Shown here: positions 1-5,991 of the stretch, piece by piece
Layout of the letters: every line of letters starts with the position of its first letter
Position numbering within the stretch: the stretch's first letter is position 1
DNA from: an uncultured Bacteroidales bacterium
Lineage (GTDB): Bacteria; Bacteroidota; Bacteroidia; Bacteroidales; UBA932
Reading direction: 5' to 3'
Length of the DNA: 5,991 bases
NCBI GenBank assembly: GCA_946616385.1
Contig: CAMOIZ010000066.1
Location: 1-5,991, forward strand
Position numbers and translations under genes: made by a program
Notes under the pieces: model-generated
The model's database searches: none
Told to the model about the DNA's origin: nothing
Seen by the model: the letters and a program-made list of their open reading frames with translations, nothing else

Positions 1-1200
1 GCATTCGTGACGAACCTTGCAGGTTCGATGGGTGTGATCGTTACCAACCAGTTCGGCGCTTCCAAGGCCCTTTCGCAGCTCGGAACCCTCGCCAACTTCA
101 TCGCCTATGCCTGTATGGGCATTCCCGCAGGCATCATCCTCAAGCGCAAGGGCTATAAATTCACCGCACTTGCAGCCGTCACCGTGGGCTTTGTCGGTGT
201 AGGCATCCAGTTCCTTTCCGGATATGTGGAGAGTTTCGCTGTCTATGTGCTCGGCGCATTCGTGGCCGGCTTCTCGATGTGCATGCTCAACATTGTGGTG
301 AACCCTATGCTCAACACCCTCGGCGGAGGCGGCAACAAGGGTAACCAGCTCATCCAGTGGGGTGGCACCTGCAACTCCACCGGCGGCACCATCGCTCCTA
401 TCTTCGTAGGCTGGCTGGTAGGCGGCAGCATCGCAGATGCAACCGTGTCCAAGGCTGCTCCCGTGATGATCATCGCCATGACAATCTTCGCCATCGCGTT
501 TGTAGTCATCTCCCTTACCCGGATTCCCGAGCCTCACATGGAGACCCCCGAAGAGAAGGCCGCACGCCTTGCAGGCAATGTTCAGAAGGATCCTCACAGC
601 GCTCTTTCTTTCCGTCACTTCGTGCTCGGTGCAATTGCAATCTTCTTCTATGTCGGTATCGAGGTGGGTATTCCCAACACCGCCAACGTATACTATTCCG
701 GACTTGACTGGGTAGGCCCTGCAATCGCCGGCACCATGATCGGCGGCTACTGGCTCAGCATGCTCATCGGCCGTCTGATCGGTGCATCCCTCGGATCCAA
801 GATCAGCAGCAAGACCATGCTCGGCGTAATGAGCGCCGTGGCTATCGTGCTCGTAATCTGCGCAATCTTCACACCCGAGACCGTGCATATCAAGATCGGA
901 GCCAACACCATTCCCCTGTCGCTCGGATTCCTCGTGCTCTGCGGCCTCTGCACCTCCATCATGTGGGGCGCAATCTTCAACCTCGCGGTCGAGGGCCTCG
1001 GCAAATACACCGCAGCTGCTTCGGGCATCTTCATGACCCTGGTTTGCGGCGGCGGCATCATCCCGTTCTTCCAGAACCTCCTTGCCGACCATGTGGGATC
1101 GCTTCAGAGCTACTGGCTCATCATCGCCTGCCTCGCATTCCTCGTATACTATGCATTCGCAGGTTCCAAGAATGTCAACACCGATATCAAAGTAGACTAA
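1..1200 (+). CDS. Sugar permease, MFS family, FHS/FucP-like (5' partial)
   Basis: This is an inner-membrane proton-coupled sugar transporter of the major facilitator superfamily. The frame is open from base 1 (Ala-Phe-Val-Thr-Asn), so the true start lies left of the window and the GTG at 7 is not the start. The 399 visible residues lack only about the first 20-30 of a usual 410-430. Numbering visible residues, a motif-A-like loop (GIILKRKGYK, 44-53) follows TM2, NPMLNTLG (101-108) matches the NPxxxxLG segment of FHS permeases, and the WGGTCNSTGGTIAP stretch (120-133) fits their TM5. A polar central loop spans about 174-203. FFYVGIEVGIPN (215-226) carries a Glu in TM7 as in FucP-like carriers, and a second motif-A-like loop (GRLIGASLGSK, 257-267) begins the C-terminal half. 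The stop is 3 bp before a ROK kinase gene, so the substrate is probably the sugar that kinase phosphorylates. The exact sugar (glucose, galactose, fucose, GlcNAc or another) cannot be read from the sequence. Confidence 0.88.
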   Translation, partial: AFVTNLAGSMGVIVTNQFGASKALSQLGTLANFIAYACMGIPAGIILKRKGYKFTALAAVTVGFVGVGIQFLSGYVESFAVYVLGAFVAGFSMCMLNIVVNPMLNTLGGGGNKGNQLIQWGGTCNSTGGTIAPIFVGWLVGGSIADATVSKAAPVMIIAMTIFAIAFVVISLTRIPEPHMETPEEKAARLAGNVQKDPHSALSFRHFVLGAIAIFFYVGIEVGIPNTANVYYSGLDWVGPAIAGTMIGGYWLSMLIGRLIGASLGSKISSKTMLGVMSAVAIVLVICAIFTPETVHIKIGANTIPLSLGFLVLCGLCTSIMWGAIFNLAVEGLGKYTAAASGIFMTLVCGGGIIPFFQNLLADHVGSLQSYWLIIACLAFLVYYAFAGSKNVNTDIKVD

Positions 1201-1203
1201 GAT

Positions 1204-2163
1204 ATGGATAAAGATTTTGTAGTAGGCATAGACATAGGCGGCCAGAGCTGCAAGCTCGGCGTAGTTGACGCACGCGGCGAAGTGCTCGCGCAGAGCGTCA
1301 TCAAGACCAATGACAATCCCGATGCGGACGTAATCATCAAGGAGCTTGCCGAAGCCGTGATCAAACTCGTGGCGCAGGCCGGCAAGCACGGACAGATCCG
1401 TGGCATAGGCGTGGGAGCTCCCAACGGAAACTATTACACCGGAAGCATAGCATTCGCACCCAATCTTCCCTGGGCCGCCCACGGAGAAGTCAAGTTCGCA
1501 CAGAAACTTTCCGAGGCCTGTGGAGGCATTCCCGTATCGCTTACCAACGACGCCAATGCGGCGGCGGTCGGCGAGATGACCTACGGAGTTGCAAAGGGTA
1601 TGAAGAACTTTATCATGATCACCCTCGGCACCGGCGTAGGTTCCGGTATCGTAGTGAACGGCGAAGTCCTTTACGGCTCCGACGGTTTCGCCGGAGAACT
1701 CGGCCACACTATAGCCGTCCGTCACAACGGAAGGCTCTGCGGCTGCGGCCGCAACGGCTGTCTCGAGGCGTACTGCTCCGCAATCGGAGTGGCCCGTACA
1801 GCCCGCGAGTGGCTCGACATGAGCGAGGAACCTTCTTTGCTCCGTGAAGTCCAGAACATCACTTCCAAGGATGTGTACGAAGCTGCGAAGGAAGGCGACG
1901 CCGTCGCTATTCGCGTATTCAACTATACCGGACGCATTCTCGGCGAGAAACTTGCAGACTTCATCCAGTTCTCCGCCCCGGAGGCTATAGTCCTCTTCGG
2001 CGGGCTGGCACGTGCAAAGGAGTTTATTTATGAACCCACCTTCAAGAGCATGAACGACAACGTCCTGCCCTTGTGGAAAGGCAAGGTCAAACTCCTCTTC
2101 TCCCAGTTGAAGGAAAGCGATGCCGCCATCCTCGGCGCTTCGGCTCTTGCATGGGAACTATAG
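1204..2163 (+). CDS. ROK-family sugar kinase (glucokinase-like)
   Basis: This cytoplasmic ATP-dependent kinase probably phosphorylates the hexose or amino sugar brought in by the permease just upstream. At 319 residues it has the usual ROK length. The N-terminal phosphate-binding loop is DIGGQS (10-15), with Gln where many ROK kinases have Thr. The catalytic-base motif is NDANAA (115-120, Asp116). A glycine-rich LGTGVGSG (141-148) follows, then the ROK sugar/zinc motif GELGH (164-168) and CGCGRNGCLE (179-188). His168, Cys179, Cys181 and Cys186 match the family zinc ligands. FGGLAR (265-270) and the ESDAAILGAS tail (304-313) fit the ATP-side C-terminal lobe. All catalytic residues are present and there is no DNA-binding helix-turn-helix at the N-terminus, so this is a kinase and not a ROK repressor. 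The ATG at 1204 is preferred because it starts immediately before the core strand and lies 3 bp after the permease stop, implying one transcript. Bacteroides RokA-type hexokinases are the closest known functional class; specificity is inferred. Confidence 0.92.
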   Translation: MDKDFVVGIDIGGQSCKLGVVDARGEVLAQSVIKTNDNPDADVIIKELAEAVIKLVAQAGKHGQIRGIGVGAPNGNYYTGSIAFAPNLPWAAHGEVKFAQKLSEACGGIPVSLTNDANAAAVGEMTYGVAKGMKNFIMITLGTGVGSGIVVNGEVLYGSDGFAGELGHTIAVRHNGRLCGCGRNGCLEAYCSAIGVARTAREWLDMSEEPSLLREVQNITSKDVYEAAKEGDAVAIRVFNYTGRILGEKLADFIQFSAPEAIVLFGGLARAKEFIYEPTFKSMNDNVLPLWKGKVKLLFSQLKESDAAILGASALAWEL

Positions 2164-2190
2164 AAACAACTTTTAAAACTTATAAATGTA

Positions 2191-2991
2191 ATGAGAAAGA
2201 ATTTTTTGTTCGCAGTCCTCGCAGCAGGACTTGCAGTTGCCGCCTGCTCACCCAAGGCTGAGAAGGCAGCAGAAGTAGAAGACGGCGAAGAAGCCGTCGA
2301 AACAGTGGAAGAAGTGGTCAAGACCGCAAAGGACTACACTCCCAGCAAGAAGCAGATCGACTCTGTATCATATCTCGTAGGTATCAACTTCGGTTCCTTC
2401 ATCAAGGGATACGATTTCGGCGACCTGAACTATTCCCAGATCAAGAAGGGTATGACCGATTTCATCAAGGCGAAAGGCAATATGCGCGACCCTGAATTCG
2501 GCGAGCAGTTCAAGATCAATCCCGACGAGATGAACCGTCTCTTCGGCGAATTCCTCGAGAACAGGCGTTCCCTCAAGCTCCTTCAGAATAAGGAAGCCGA
2601 GGAAGCTTTCCTTGCCAAGAACAAGACCAAGGAAGGTGTCGTAGAACTTGAGAGCGGCCTCCAGTACAAGATCATCAAGGAAGGTGGCAAGAAGCCTGCA
2701 TCCGACAAGGACACCGTCTGGGTACGCTATCAGGGCAAGACCCTCGACGGCAATGTGTTCGACGAGGTTACCCCCGATCGCGATTCCGTACGCTTCACCC
2801 TCAACCGCGTAATTGCCGGTTGGACTGAAGGAATCCAGCAGGTAGGTGAAGGCGGACAGATTGAACTCTATGTTCCCGCCAAACTCGGATACGGTGAGCG
2901 CGGCAACCAGGGCATCGAACCCAACGCCACCCTCATCTTCACAGTAGACCTTTGCAAGGTGGCTCCTTTCGTAGAGAAGGAAGCTGAATAA
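2191..2991 (+). CDS. FKBP-type peptidyl-prolyl cis-trans isomerase, lipoprotein
   Basis: This is a lipid-anchored prolyl isomerase expected to assist folding of exported proteins at the periplasmic or outer-membrane face. The 266-residue product opens with a lipoprotein signal ending in the lipobox VAAC, with lipidated Cys19. A Lys/Glu-rich acidic linker (about 21-47) follows, then a helical FKBP N-terminal dimerisation-type domain (about 55-145) and the FKBP catalytic domain (about 152-258). Residues matching the FKBP12 ligand pocket are all visible: Tyr180, Phe190-Asp191, Phe202, Val207-Ile208, Trp211, Tyr234 and Phe250, so it should be active. The ATG at 2191 gives an intact signal peptide; upstream DNA is A/T-rich with no Shine-Dalgarno sequence, normal for Bacteroidetes. 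It lies 27 bp after the kinase stop with no promoter-like TAnnTTTG in the gap, so it is probably cotranscribed. A strong terminator begins 23 bp after its stop. Confidence 0.94.
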   Translation: MRKNFLFAVLAAGLAVAACSPKAEKAAEVEDGEEAVETVEEVVKTAKDYTPSKKQIDSVSYLVGINFGSFIKGYDFGDLNYSQIKKGMTDFIKAKGNMRDPEFGEQFKINPDEMNRLFGEFLENRRSLKLLQNKEAEEAFLAKNKTKEGVVELESGLQYKIIKEGGKKPASDKDTVWVRYQGKTLDGNVFDEVTPDRDSVRFTLNRVIAGWTEGIQQVGEGGQIELYVPAKLGYGERGNQGIEPNATLIFTVDLCKVAPFVEKEAE

Positions 2992-3013
2992 TCTTCCTGT
3001 CGGTTTCAAATCG

Positions 3014-3059
3014 GATTCCATGTGCAAAACAAGCGTTTTTTGCACATGGAATCTTGTTT
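3014..3059 (+). terminator. Rho-independent terminator after the FKBP gene
   Basis: A perfect 16-bp stem pairs GATTCCATGTGCAAAA (3014-3029) with its reverse complement (3038-3053) across an 8-nt loop, followed by the T-rich run TTGTTT (3054-3059). It starts 23 bp after the isomerase stop and should end the permease-kinase-isomerase transcript. The T-rich tail follows only the + strand side; the - strand side is less typical, so it is called for + transcription. Confidence 0.85.
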
Positions 3060-3077
3060 CTAAAAAGCCTTGAAGTC

Positions 3078-4522
3078 ATGAATAAGATATGCAATCGTTT
3101 AGCGGGAACGGCCCTTGTCGTCATCTTGTCGTTGCAAGGCGCTCCCGGCATTTTCGCCCAGAACAGGAAAGCGCTTCCTGAAGACAACGGCATGGCTCTC
3201 GTCAATCCTGGAATGGGCTGGATGGTGTTTTACTATTCCAATGTCCTGGAAAACTACGGCTCAAAACTGGAGCCTTCCGATATAGTGGAGGATTTCCCCG
3301 GGATGAGCACCGTGTTCCTGCGTCTTCCCTGGAGTTTCGTTGAGCCGGAAAAGGACAAATTCAACTGGGAGATTATCGACACTCCGGCACAGCGCTGGCT
3401 CGAGAAGGGCCGGCAGGTGGCGTTTTGCATTACCGCCACCGAGAACTGGACGCGCCAGGGCACGCCGCAGTGGGTGTTCGACGAGGGGGCGAAGTATTAT
3501 GAAGTAGGAGGCTTTCTGGAGCCGGATTACGACGATCCGGTTTTTCTCGCCGCGTGGAACACATGGTGGCAAAGATGGCCGAGCGCTATGACGGCGATCC
3601 GGCGGTTGCCTTTTTTGCTATAGGCGCCTATGGGATGTGGGGAGAAGGGCACACGGTGCGCACGACCCCGACCCATGGCCATAGCTGGGGATTCGAGAGC
3701 CAGAAACGCATCATCGACATCTATACCCGCCATTTCAGGAAGACACAGCTTTGTATTTCGGACGATTATGCGGGGCACGATGACCGGCGGGCGCGTTTTC
3801 CCATCATCGACTACGCCAAGTCCAAGGGTGTGACGATCAAGGACGACAGCATCCTGGTGATGAATCCTCCTGATTCGTGGTATCACAGCGGAATGGCCCA
3901 GATCTTCTGGCCCGAAATGCCGGTAATCCTCGAGCACGAGCATTACGGCATCAGCGTCAAGTTCGATGCGTGGGACGCCGACCTCCTTCTCAAGGCCGTG
4001 GAGGATTATCATGCATCCCTGCTCTCGATCCACTGGTGGCCGCGCGAGTTCCTGCAGGCCAACAAGGATGCAATCGGGCGAATCAACCGGCGGATTGGAT
4101 ACCGGATCAATATGACGGAGGCTGAATGGCCGGCTGAGATACATCTCAACGAGCCGTTTCACATCAAGAGCGCCTGGAAAAACCAGGGGGTTGCGCCCTG
4201 CTATTGCGGCGGCTATCCCTGCTTTACCCTAAAAGACCGGAAGGGCGGCATCCTGGCCGTGCTTGTCGACACGGAATTCAACATCAAGGACCTTGGTGTC
4301 GATGCTCCTGGCGAGGGAGTTCCTTTCCGGAGGGATGTCGAGTTCACGATCGCCAGGGTCTTTACAGATTCGTTCGGCTCCTTCTCCCGCGCCTGCCCTT
4401 CCGGCAAAGCCGGAATCTACTTCTCGGTAGGAACCGCGTATGGCTCTCCCACCATCTCCCTCCCTTACAAGGGGGACGACGGCCACAAGCGCTACTACCT
4501 TGGCGAGGTTACCTTGAAATAA
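3078..4522 (+). pseudogene. Secreted glycoside-hydrolase-like protein (TIM barrel + DUF4832-like), frameshifted
   Basis: One gene is split into two frames. From ATG 3078 the first frame gives a signal peptide (about 1-28, likely cut after FAQ) and the first half of a TIM-barrel, including NPGMGW (43-48) and TVFLRLPWSFVEPEKDKFNW (78-97). It stays coherent to about Trp160-Asn161 and, if read on, stops at 3621-3623. The protein continues one frame back from about 3557-3563 with MVAKMAERYDGDPAVAF and runs to the stop at 4520-4522. Restoring one base gives about 481 residues. WGEGH (Glu190 in the restored protein) and ILEHEHYG (Glu286 or Glu288) sit where clan GH-A enzymes carry acid/base and nucleophile at strands 4 and 7; this is inference. 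The tail (about 325-481) resembles DUF4832 beta-sandwich domains, with WKNQGVAPCY typical. The substrate is unknown; a polysaccharide or glycan is likely. A TTG at 3054 in the same frame would spoil the signal peptide and overlap the terminator tail, so 3078 is preferred. A sequencing error is an equally good explanation for the shift. Confidence 0.8.
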
Positions 4523-4538
4523 AGGCCACAACCATAAT

Positions 4539-4554
4539 CAATCTTCCAAGATTG
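4539..4554. promoter_or_regulatory. Candidate upstream operator (palindrome copy 1)
   Basis: CAATCTTCCAAGATTG is an inverted repeat with 7-bp arms and a 2-bp centre. It lies just upstream of the -33-like element of the next gene. It is identical to the copy inside the promoter, which supports recognition by the same protein. Binding is inferred; no regulator gene is visible next to it other than the ATPase itself. Confidence 0.55.
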
Positions 4555-4568
4555 TTTTTTGAGAAAAA

Positions 4569-4600
4569 TTTCAATCTTCCAAGATTGTTTTATATCTTTG
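4569..4600 (+). promoter_or_regulatory. Bacteroidetes-type promoter of the ATPase gene
   Basis: TATCTTTG (4593-4600) matches the Bacteroidetes -7 consensus TAnnTTTG at every fixed position. TTTC (4569-4572) matches three of four bases of the -33 consensus TTTG, with a 20-bp spacer, within the usual 19-21 bp. Transcription would begin at about 4604-4607, giving a leader of under 20 nt before the ATG at 4623. No Shine-Dalgarno sequence is seen; the leader is A-rich. Confidence 0.75.
4572..4587. promoter_or_regulatory. Candidate operator inside the promoter spacer (palindrome copy 2)
   Basis: The second CAATCTTCCAAGATTG palindrome occupies nearly the whole spacer between the -33-like and -7 elements. 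A protein bound here would block sigma factor contact, so repression is the simplest reading. The cognate regulator is not identified. Confidence 0.6.
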
Positions 4601-4622
4601 CGATGGTTAAACGCATAAAGAC

Positions 4623-5825
4623 ATGGAACTAAATCCGGACATACTCTACAGAAACTCACACAGACTTGTGACACAGGTGAGCCTTGACTTCAAACGTGAG
4701 ATATATGACCACATCAATTGGAAGCCTAGAATTATTGGAATCAAGGGACCGAAGGGTGTAGGTAAATCCACTCTCCTCAAACAGCATATCCGGGAGACAT
4801 TCGCAGATGACAGCAAAATCCTTTACGCTTCGCTGGACCATATCTGGTTCAACGGGAACAGTCTGGACGATTTGATTGAGTACCACTATATCCATGGAGG
4901 AACTCATCTGTTTTTGGACGAAGTGCACAAGTACGAGAACTGGCAGTGGGGAATCAAGAATATCTACGATAATTATCCCACGATGAATGTCGTATTCACG
5001 GGAAGCTCCATGCTTCAGATTGGCGAGGGCAACGTGGATCTCTCCAGAAGAACTTCCATGAACACGGTCCACGGAATGTCGTTCCGGGAGTATCTTGCCT
5101 TTGAAGGCCTCCTATCCTGGGAAAAGGTCAGTTTGGAGGATATCCTTACCAGGCATGTTGAAATCGCTACAGAAATCACCAACAAAATCCATGTTCTGAA
5201 TTACTTCACGGATTATCTCAAGCATGGATATTACCCCTTCTACAAGGAAGATACGGAAGGATTTAACGACCGCTTGGCAGAGGTATGCCGCCAGGTGATT
5301 GAGCAGGATATCCCGGCTGTTACGGAGGTGGAGTATGCTACTATCCAGAAACTGAAGAAGCTGCTCTATATCATAGCAGCCCAGGTTCCGTTTGTCCCCA
5401 ATATGGAAGAGATTTATAATCAGTTGGAGACCAACCGGGAGCAGGGGCTTAAGTTGATGGACCTGCTTGAACGGGCAGCCCTTATCGGTCAGCTCAAGAC
5501 TAAACCAAAATCCGTGAAGAAACTGTCTTCACCGGACAAACTCTATCTGGATAATCCCAATTTGATGTATGCCTTGTCCGGTAACCCGGAAATAGGAACC
5601 ATAAGAGAGTCATTCTTCTATAATCAGTTGAGCAGAGTATGCAAGGTATATTACCCTGCAAAAGGGGATTTCCTTGTGGACGAGAAATATCTCTTCGAGG
5701 TGGGTGGTCCTGGAAAGAGTTTTGAACAGATCAAGGATATTGAAAACAGTTTCCTGGCGATAGATGGAGTAGAGTTTGGGCGCGGGAATAAGATTCCCCT
5801 CTGGTTGTTTGGGTTCTTGTATTAA
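4623..5825 (+). CDS. AAA_14-type ATPase with C-terminal DUF4143/PD-(D/E)xK-like domain
   Basis: This 400-residue cytoplasmic P-loop ATPase belongs to the STAND/archaeal-type ATPase group that is abundant, often in many copies, in Bacteroidetes; its biological role is not established. The N-terminal AAA_14 domain has Walker A GPKGVGKST (42-50, Lys48), Walker B LFLDE (96-100, Asp99-Glu100), sensor-1-like FTGSS (125-129) and an Arg pair (SRR, 141-143) in arginine-finger position. A helical and winged-helix-like region follows (about 170-300). The C-terminal part (about 325-400) resembles a restriction-endonuclease fold, with Glu329, Asp349 (GDF) and Glu359 (FEVGG), but the Lys of the E-x-K motif is replaced by Gly361, so nuclease activity is doubtful. 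The gene is visibly more AT-rich than the genes left of it and has its own promoter with twin palindromes. The ATG at 4623 fits the promoter and the usual family start. A lipoprotein gene starts 14 bp after its stop. DNA binding, phage defence or replicon-related functions have been suggested for relatives; none is shown here. Confidence 0.88.
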   Translation: MELNPDILYRNSHRLVTQVSLDFKREIYDHINWKPRIIGIKGPKGVGKSTLLKQHIRETFADDSKILYASLDHIWFNGNSLDDLIEYHYIHGGTHLFLDEVHKYENWQWGIKNIYDNYPTMNVVFTGSSMLQIGEGNVDLSRRTSMNTVHGMSFREYLAFEGLLSWEKVSLEDILTRHVEIATEITNKIHVLNYFTDYLKHGYYPFYKEDTEGFNDRLAEVCRQVIEQDIPAVTEVEYATIQKLKKLLYIIAAQVPFVPNMEEIYNQLETNREQGLKLMDLLERAALIGQLKTKPKSVKKLSSPDKLYLDNPNLMYALSGNPEIGTIRESFFYNQLSRVCKVYYPAKGDFLVDEKYLFEVGGPGKSFEQIKDIENSFLAIDGVEFGRGNKIPLWLFGFLY

Positions 5826-5839
5826 TTGTTTTTGTACAG

Positions 5840-5991
5840 ATGAAACCGCATAGACTGATAACCATAGCGGCAGCGCTAATGCTGAGCATGGCCTTTTGTT
5901 CATGCAAAGTTGTCCGCGCATCCCGGCCCGTCCGGGAATCCCTCCGTACACTCCAGCCGCTGCTGCTGCGTTCGGAAAAGGTGGACAGTTG
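5840..5991 (+). CDS. Putative lipoprotein, N-terminal part (3' partial)
   Basis: The ATG at 5840 opens a frame that stays open to the right edge, giving 50 complete codons. It begins MKPHRLITIAAALMLSMAFC and continues SCKVVRASRPVRES. That is a short basic start, a hydrophobic core (about 6-19) and a lipobox-like FCSC with Cys22 as the likely lipidated residue (Cys20 is a poorer fit). The remaining residues are basic and suggest no family. It lies 14 bp after the ATPase stop, and GC-rich codon use returns here, unlike the ATPase. It could be read through from the ATPase transcript or from a weak promoter in the ATPase 3' end. The function is unknown. Confidence 0.72.
   Translation, partial: MKPHRLITIAAALMLSMAFCSCKVVRASRPVRESLRTLQPLLLRSEKVDS

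Larger units (their letters stand above)
4538..4591. repeat. Two direct 21-bp repeats, each with a 16-bp palindrome
   Basis: Positions 4538-4558 and 4571-4591 are identical over 21 bases, offset by 33 bp, close to three helical turns. Each contains CAATCTTCCAAGATTG (4539-4554 and 4572-4587), two perfect 7-bp arms around a central CC. Each is followed by a T-run of four to six bases. The bases between the copies differ and hold an A-run and a T-run. Spacing on one helix face suggests cooperative binding of a dimeric regulator. The first copy with its six following Ts could also act as a weak terminator for the gene at its left, but the stem is AT-rich and the 2-nt loop is too tight for a good one. 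Confidence 0.93.

Noticed and set aside
2281..2298. Small GC-rich hairpin (GACGGC, 6-nt loop, GCCGTC)
   Set aside because: It lies inside the acidic linker codons of the isomerase gene, is short and is explained by repeated Glu/Asp/Ala/Val codons.
2368..3045. Long open frame on the - strand opposite the isomerase gene
   Set aside because: It mirrors the FKBP gene's biased codons, would start inside the terminator hairpin and shows no recognisable domain. The + strand protein is unambiguous.
3539..3546. T-run (3541-3545) as a slippery site for programmed -1 frameshifting
   Set aside because: In the zero frame the codons are GTT TTT CTC, which does not give an X-XXY-YYZ heptamer, and the protein stays coherent in the first frame for several codons beyond the run.
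3527..4162. Open frame of 211 codons on the - strand opposite the hydrolase-like gene
   Set aside because: It is a shadow of a GC-rich coding strand; the + strand carries coherent domain motifs and the - strand product resembles no family.
4538..4591. CRISPR-like array or mobile-element ends
   Set aside because: There are only two copies with a 12-bp gap, no cas genes, and no matching copy at the ATPase 3' end. The promoter-operator reading fits better.
4603..4632. Nine-codon frame (MVKRIKTWN) overlapping the ATPase start, possible leader peptide
   Set aside because: Its ATG lies at or just before the expected transcription start, so it is probably not in the mRNA. It would need conservation to be believed.
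5803..5834. Weak promoter-like pair (GTTG, then TGTTTTTG) before the right-edge lipoprotein
   Set aside because: Both elements have a mismatch and the start site would fall on the ATG itself; T-rich DNA gives such matches by chance.

Overview
The window looks like chromosomal DNA from a member of the Bacteroidales, probably an uncultured or gut-type lineage with fairly GC-rich coding DNA. The evidence is an FHS-type sugar permease beside a ROK sugar kinase, an FKBP isomerase lipoprotein with an acidic linker, a DUF4832-type secreted TIM-barrel protein, an AAA_14-type ATPase of a form common in this phylum, near absence of Shine-Dalgarno sequences, and a perfect match to the Bacteroidetes -7 promoter element (TAnnTTTG) before the ATPase. 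The genus cannot be fixed from this sequence alone. All genes lie on the + strand.

Layout. Positions 1-2991 hold a compact run of three genes: a sugar permease cut by the left edge, a ROK-family sugar kinase starting 3 bp after it, and an FKBP-type peptidyl-prolyl isomerase lipoprotein 27 bp further on. A strong intrinsic terminator (stem 3014-3053) closes this unit. The permease and kinase form an import-and-phosphorylate pair for a hexose or amino sugar. The isomerase is probably a folding factor for exported proteins and may simply share the transcript.

Positions 3078-4522 hold one gene for a secreted glycoside-hydrolase-like protein (TIM barrel plus C-terminal DUF4832-like domain). It is split by a single-base frameshift near 3555-3563. 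The two halves join into a sensible protein of about 481 residues if one base is restored, so it is either a recent pseudogene or a sequencing error.

Positions 4538-4600 are the most interesting non-coding stretch. Two exact copies of a 21-bp repeat, 33 bp apart, each contain the 16-bp inverted repeat CAATCTTCCAAGATTG. The second copy fills the spacer between a -33-like TTTC and a perfect -7 element TATCTTTG. This looks like a tightly repressed promoter for the next gene (4623-5825), a 400-residue AAA_14-type ATPase with a C-terminal PD-(D/E)xK-like domain. That gene is visibly more AT-rich than the genes to its left, which suggests a separately acquired or regulated unit. A new lipoprotein gene begins 14 bp after it at 5840 and runs off the right edge.

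No tRNA, rRNA, CRISPR array or insertion sequence is visible. The most unusual element is the promoter with twin palindromes and the ATPase of unknown role that it controls; neither can be called a new system from this window alone.
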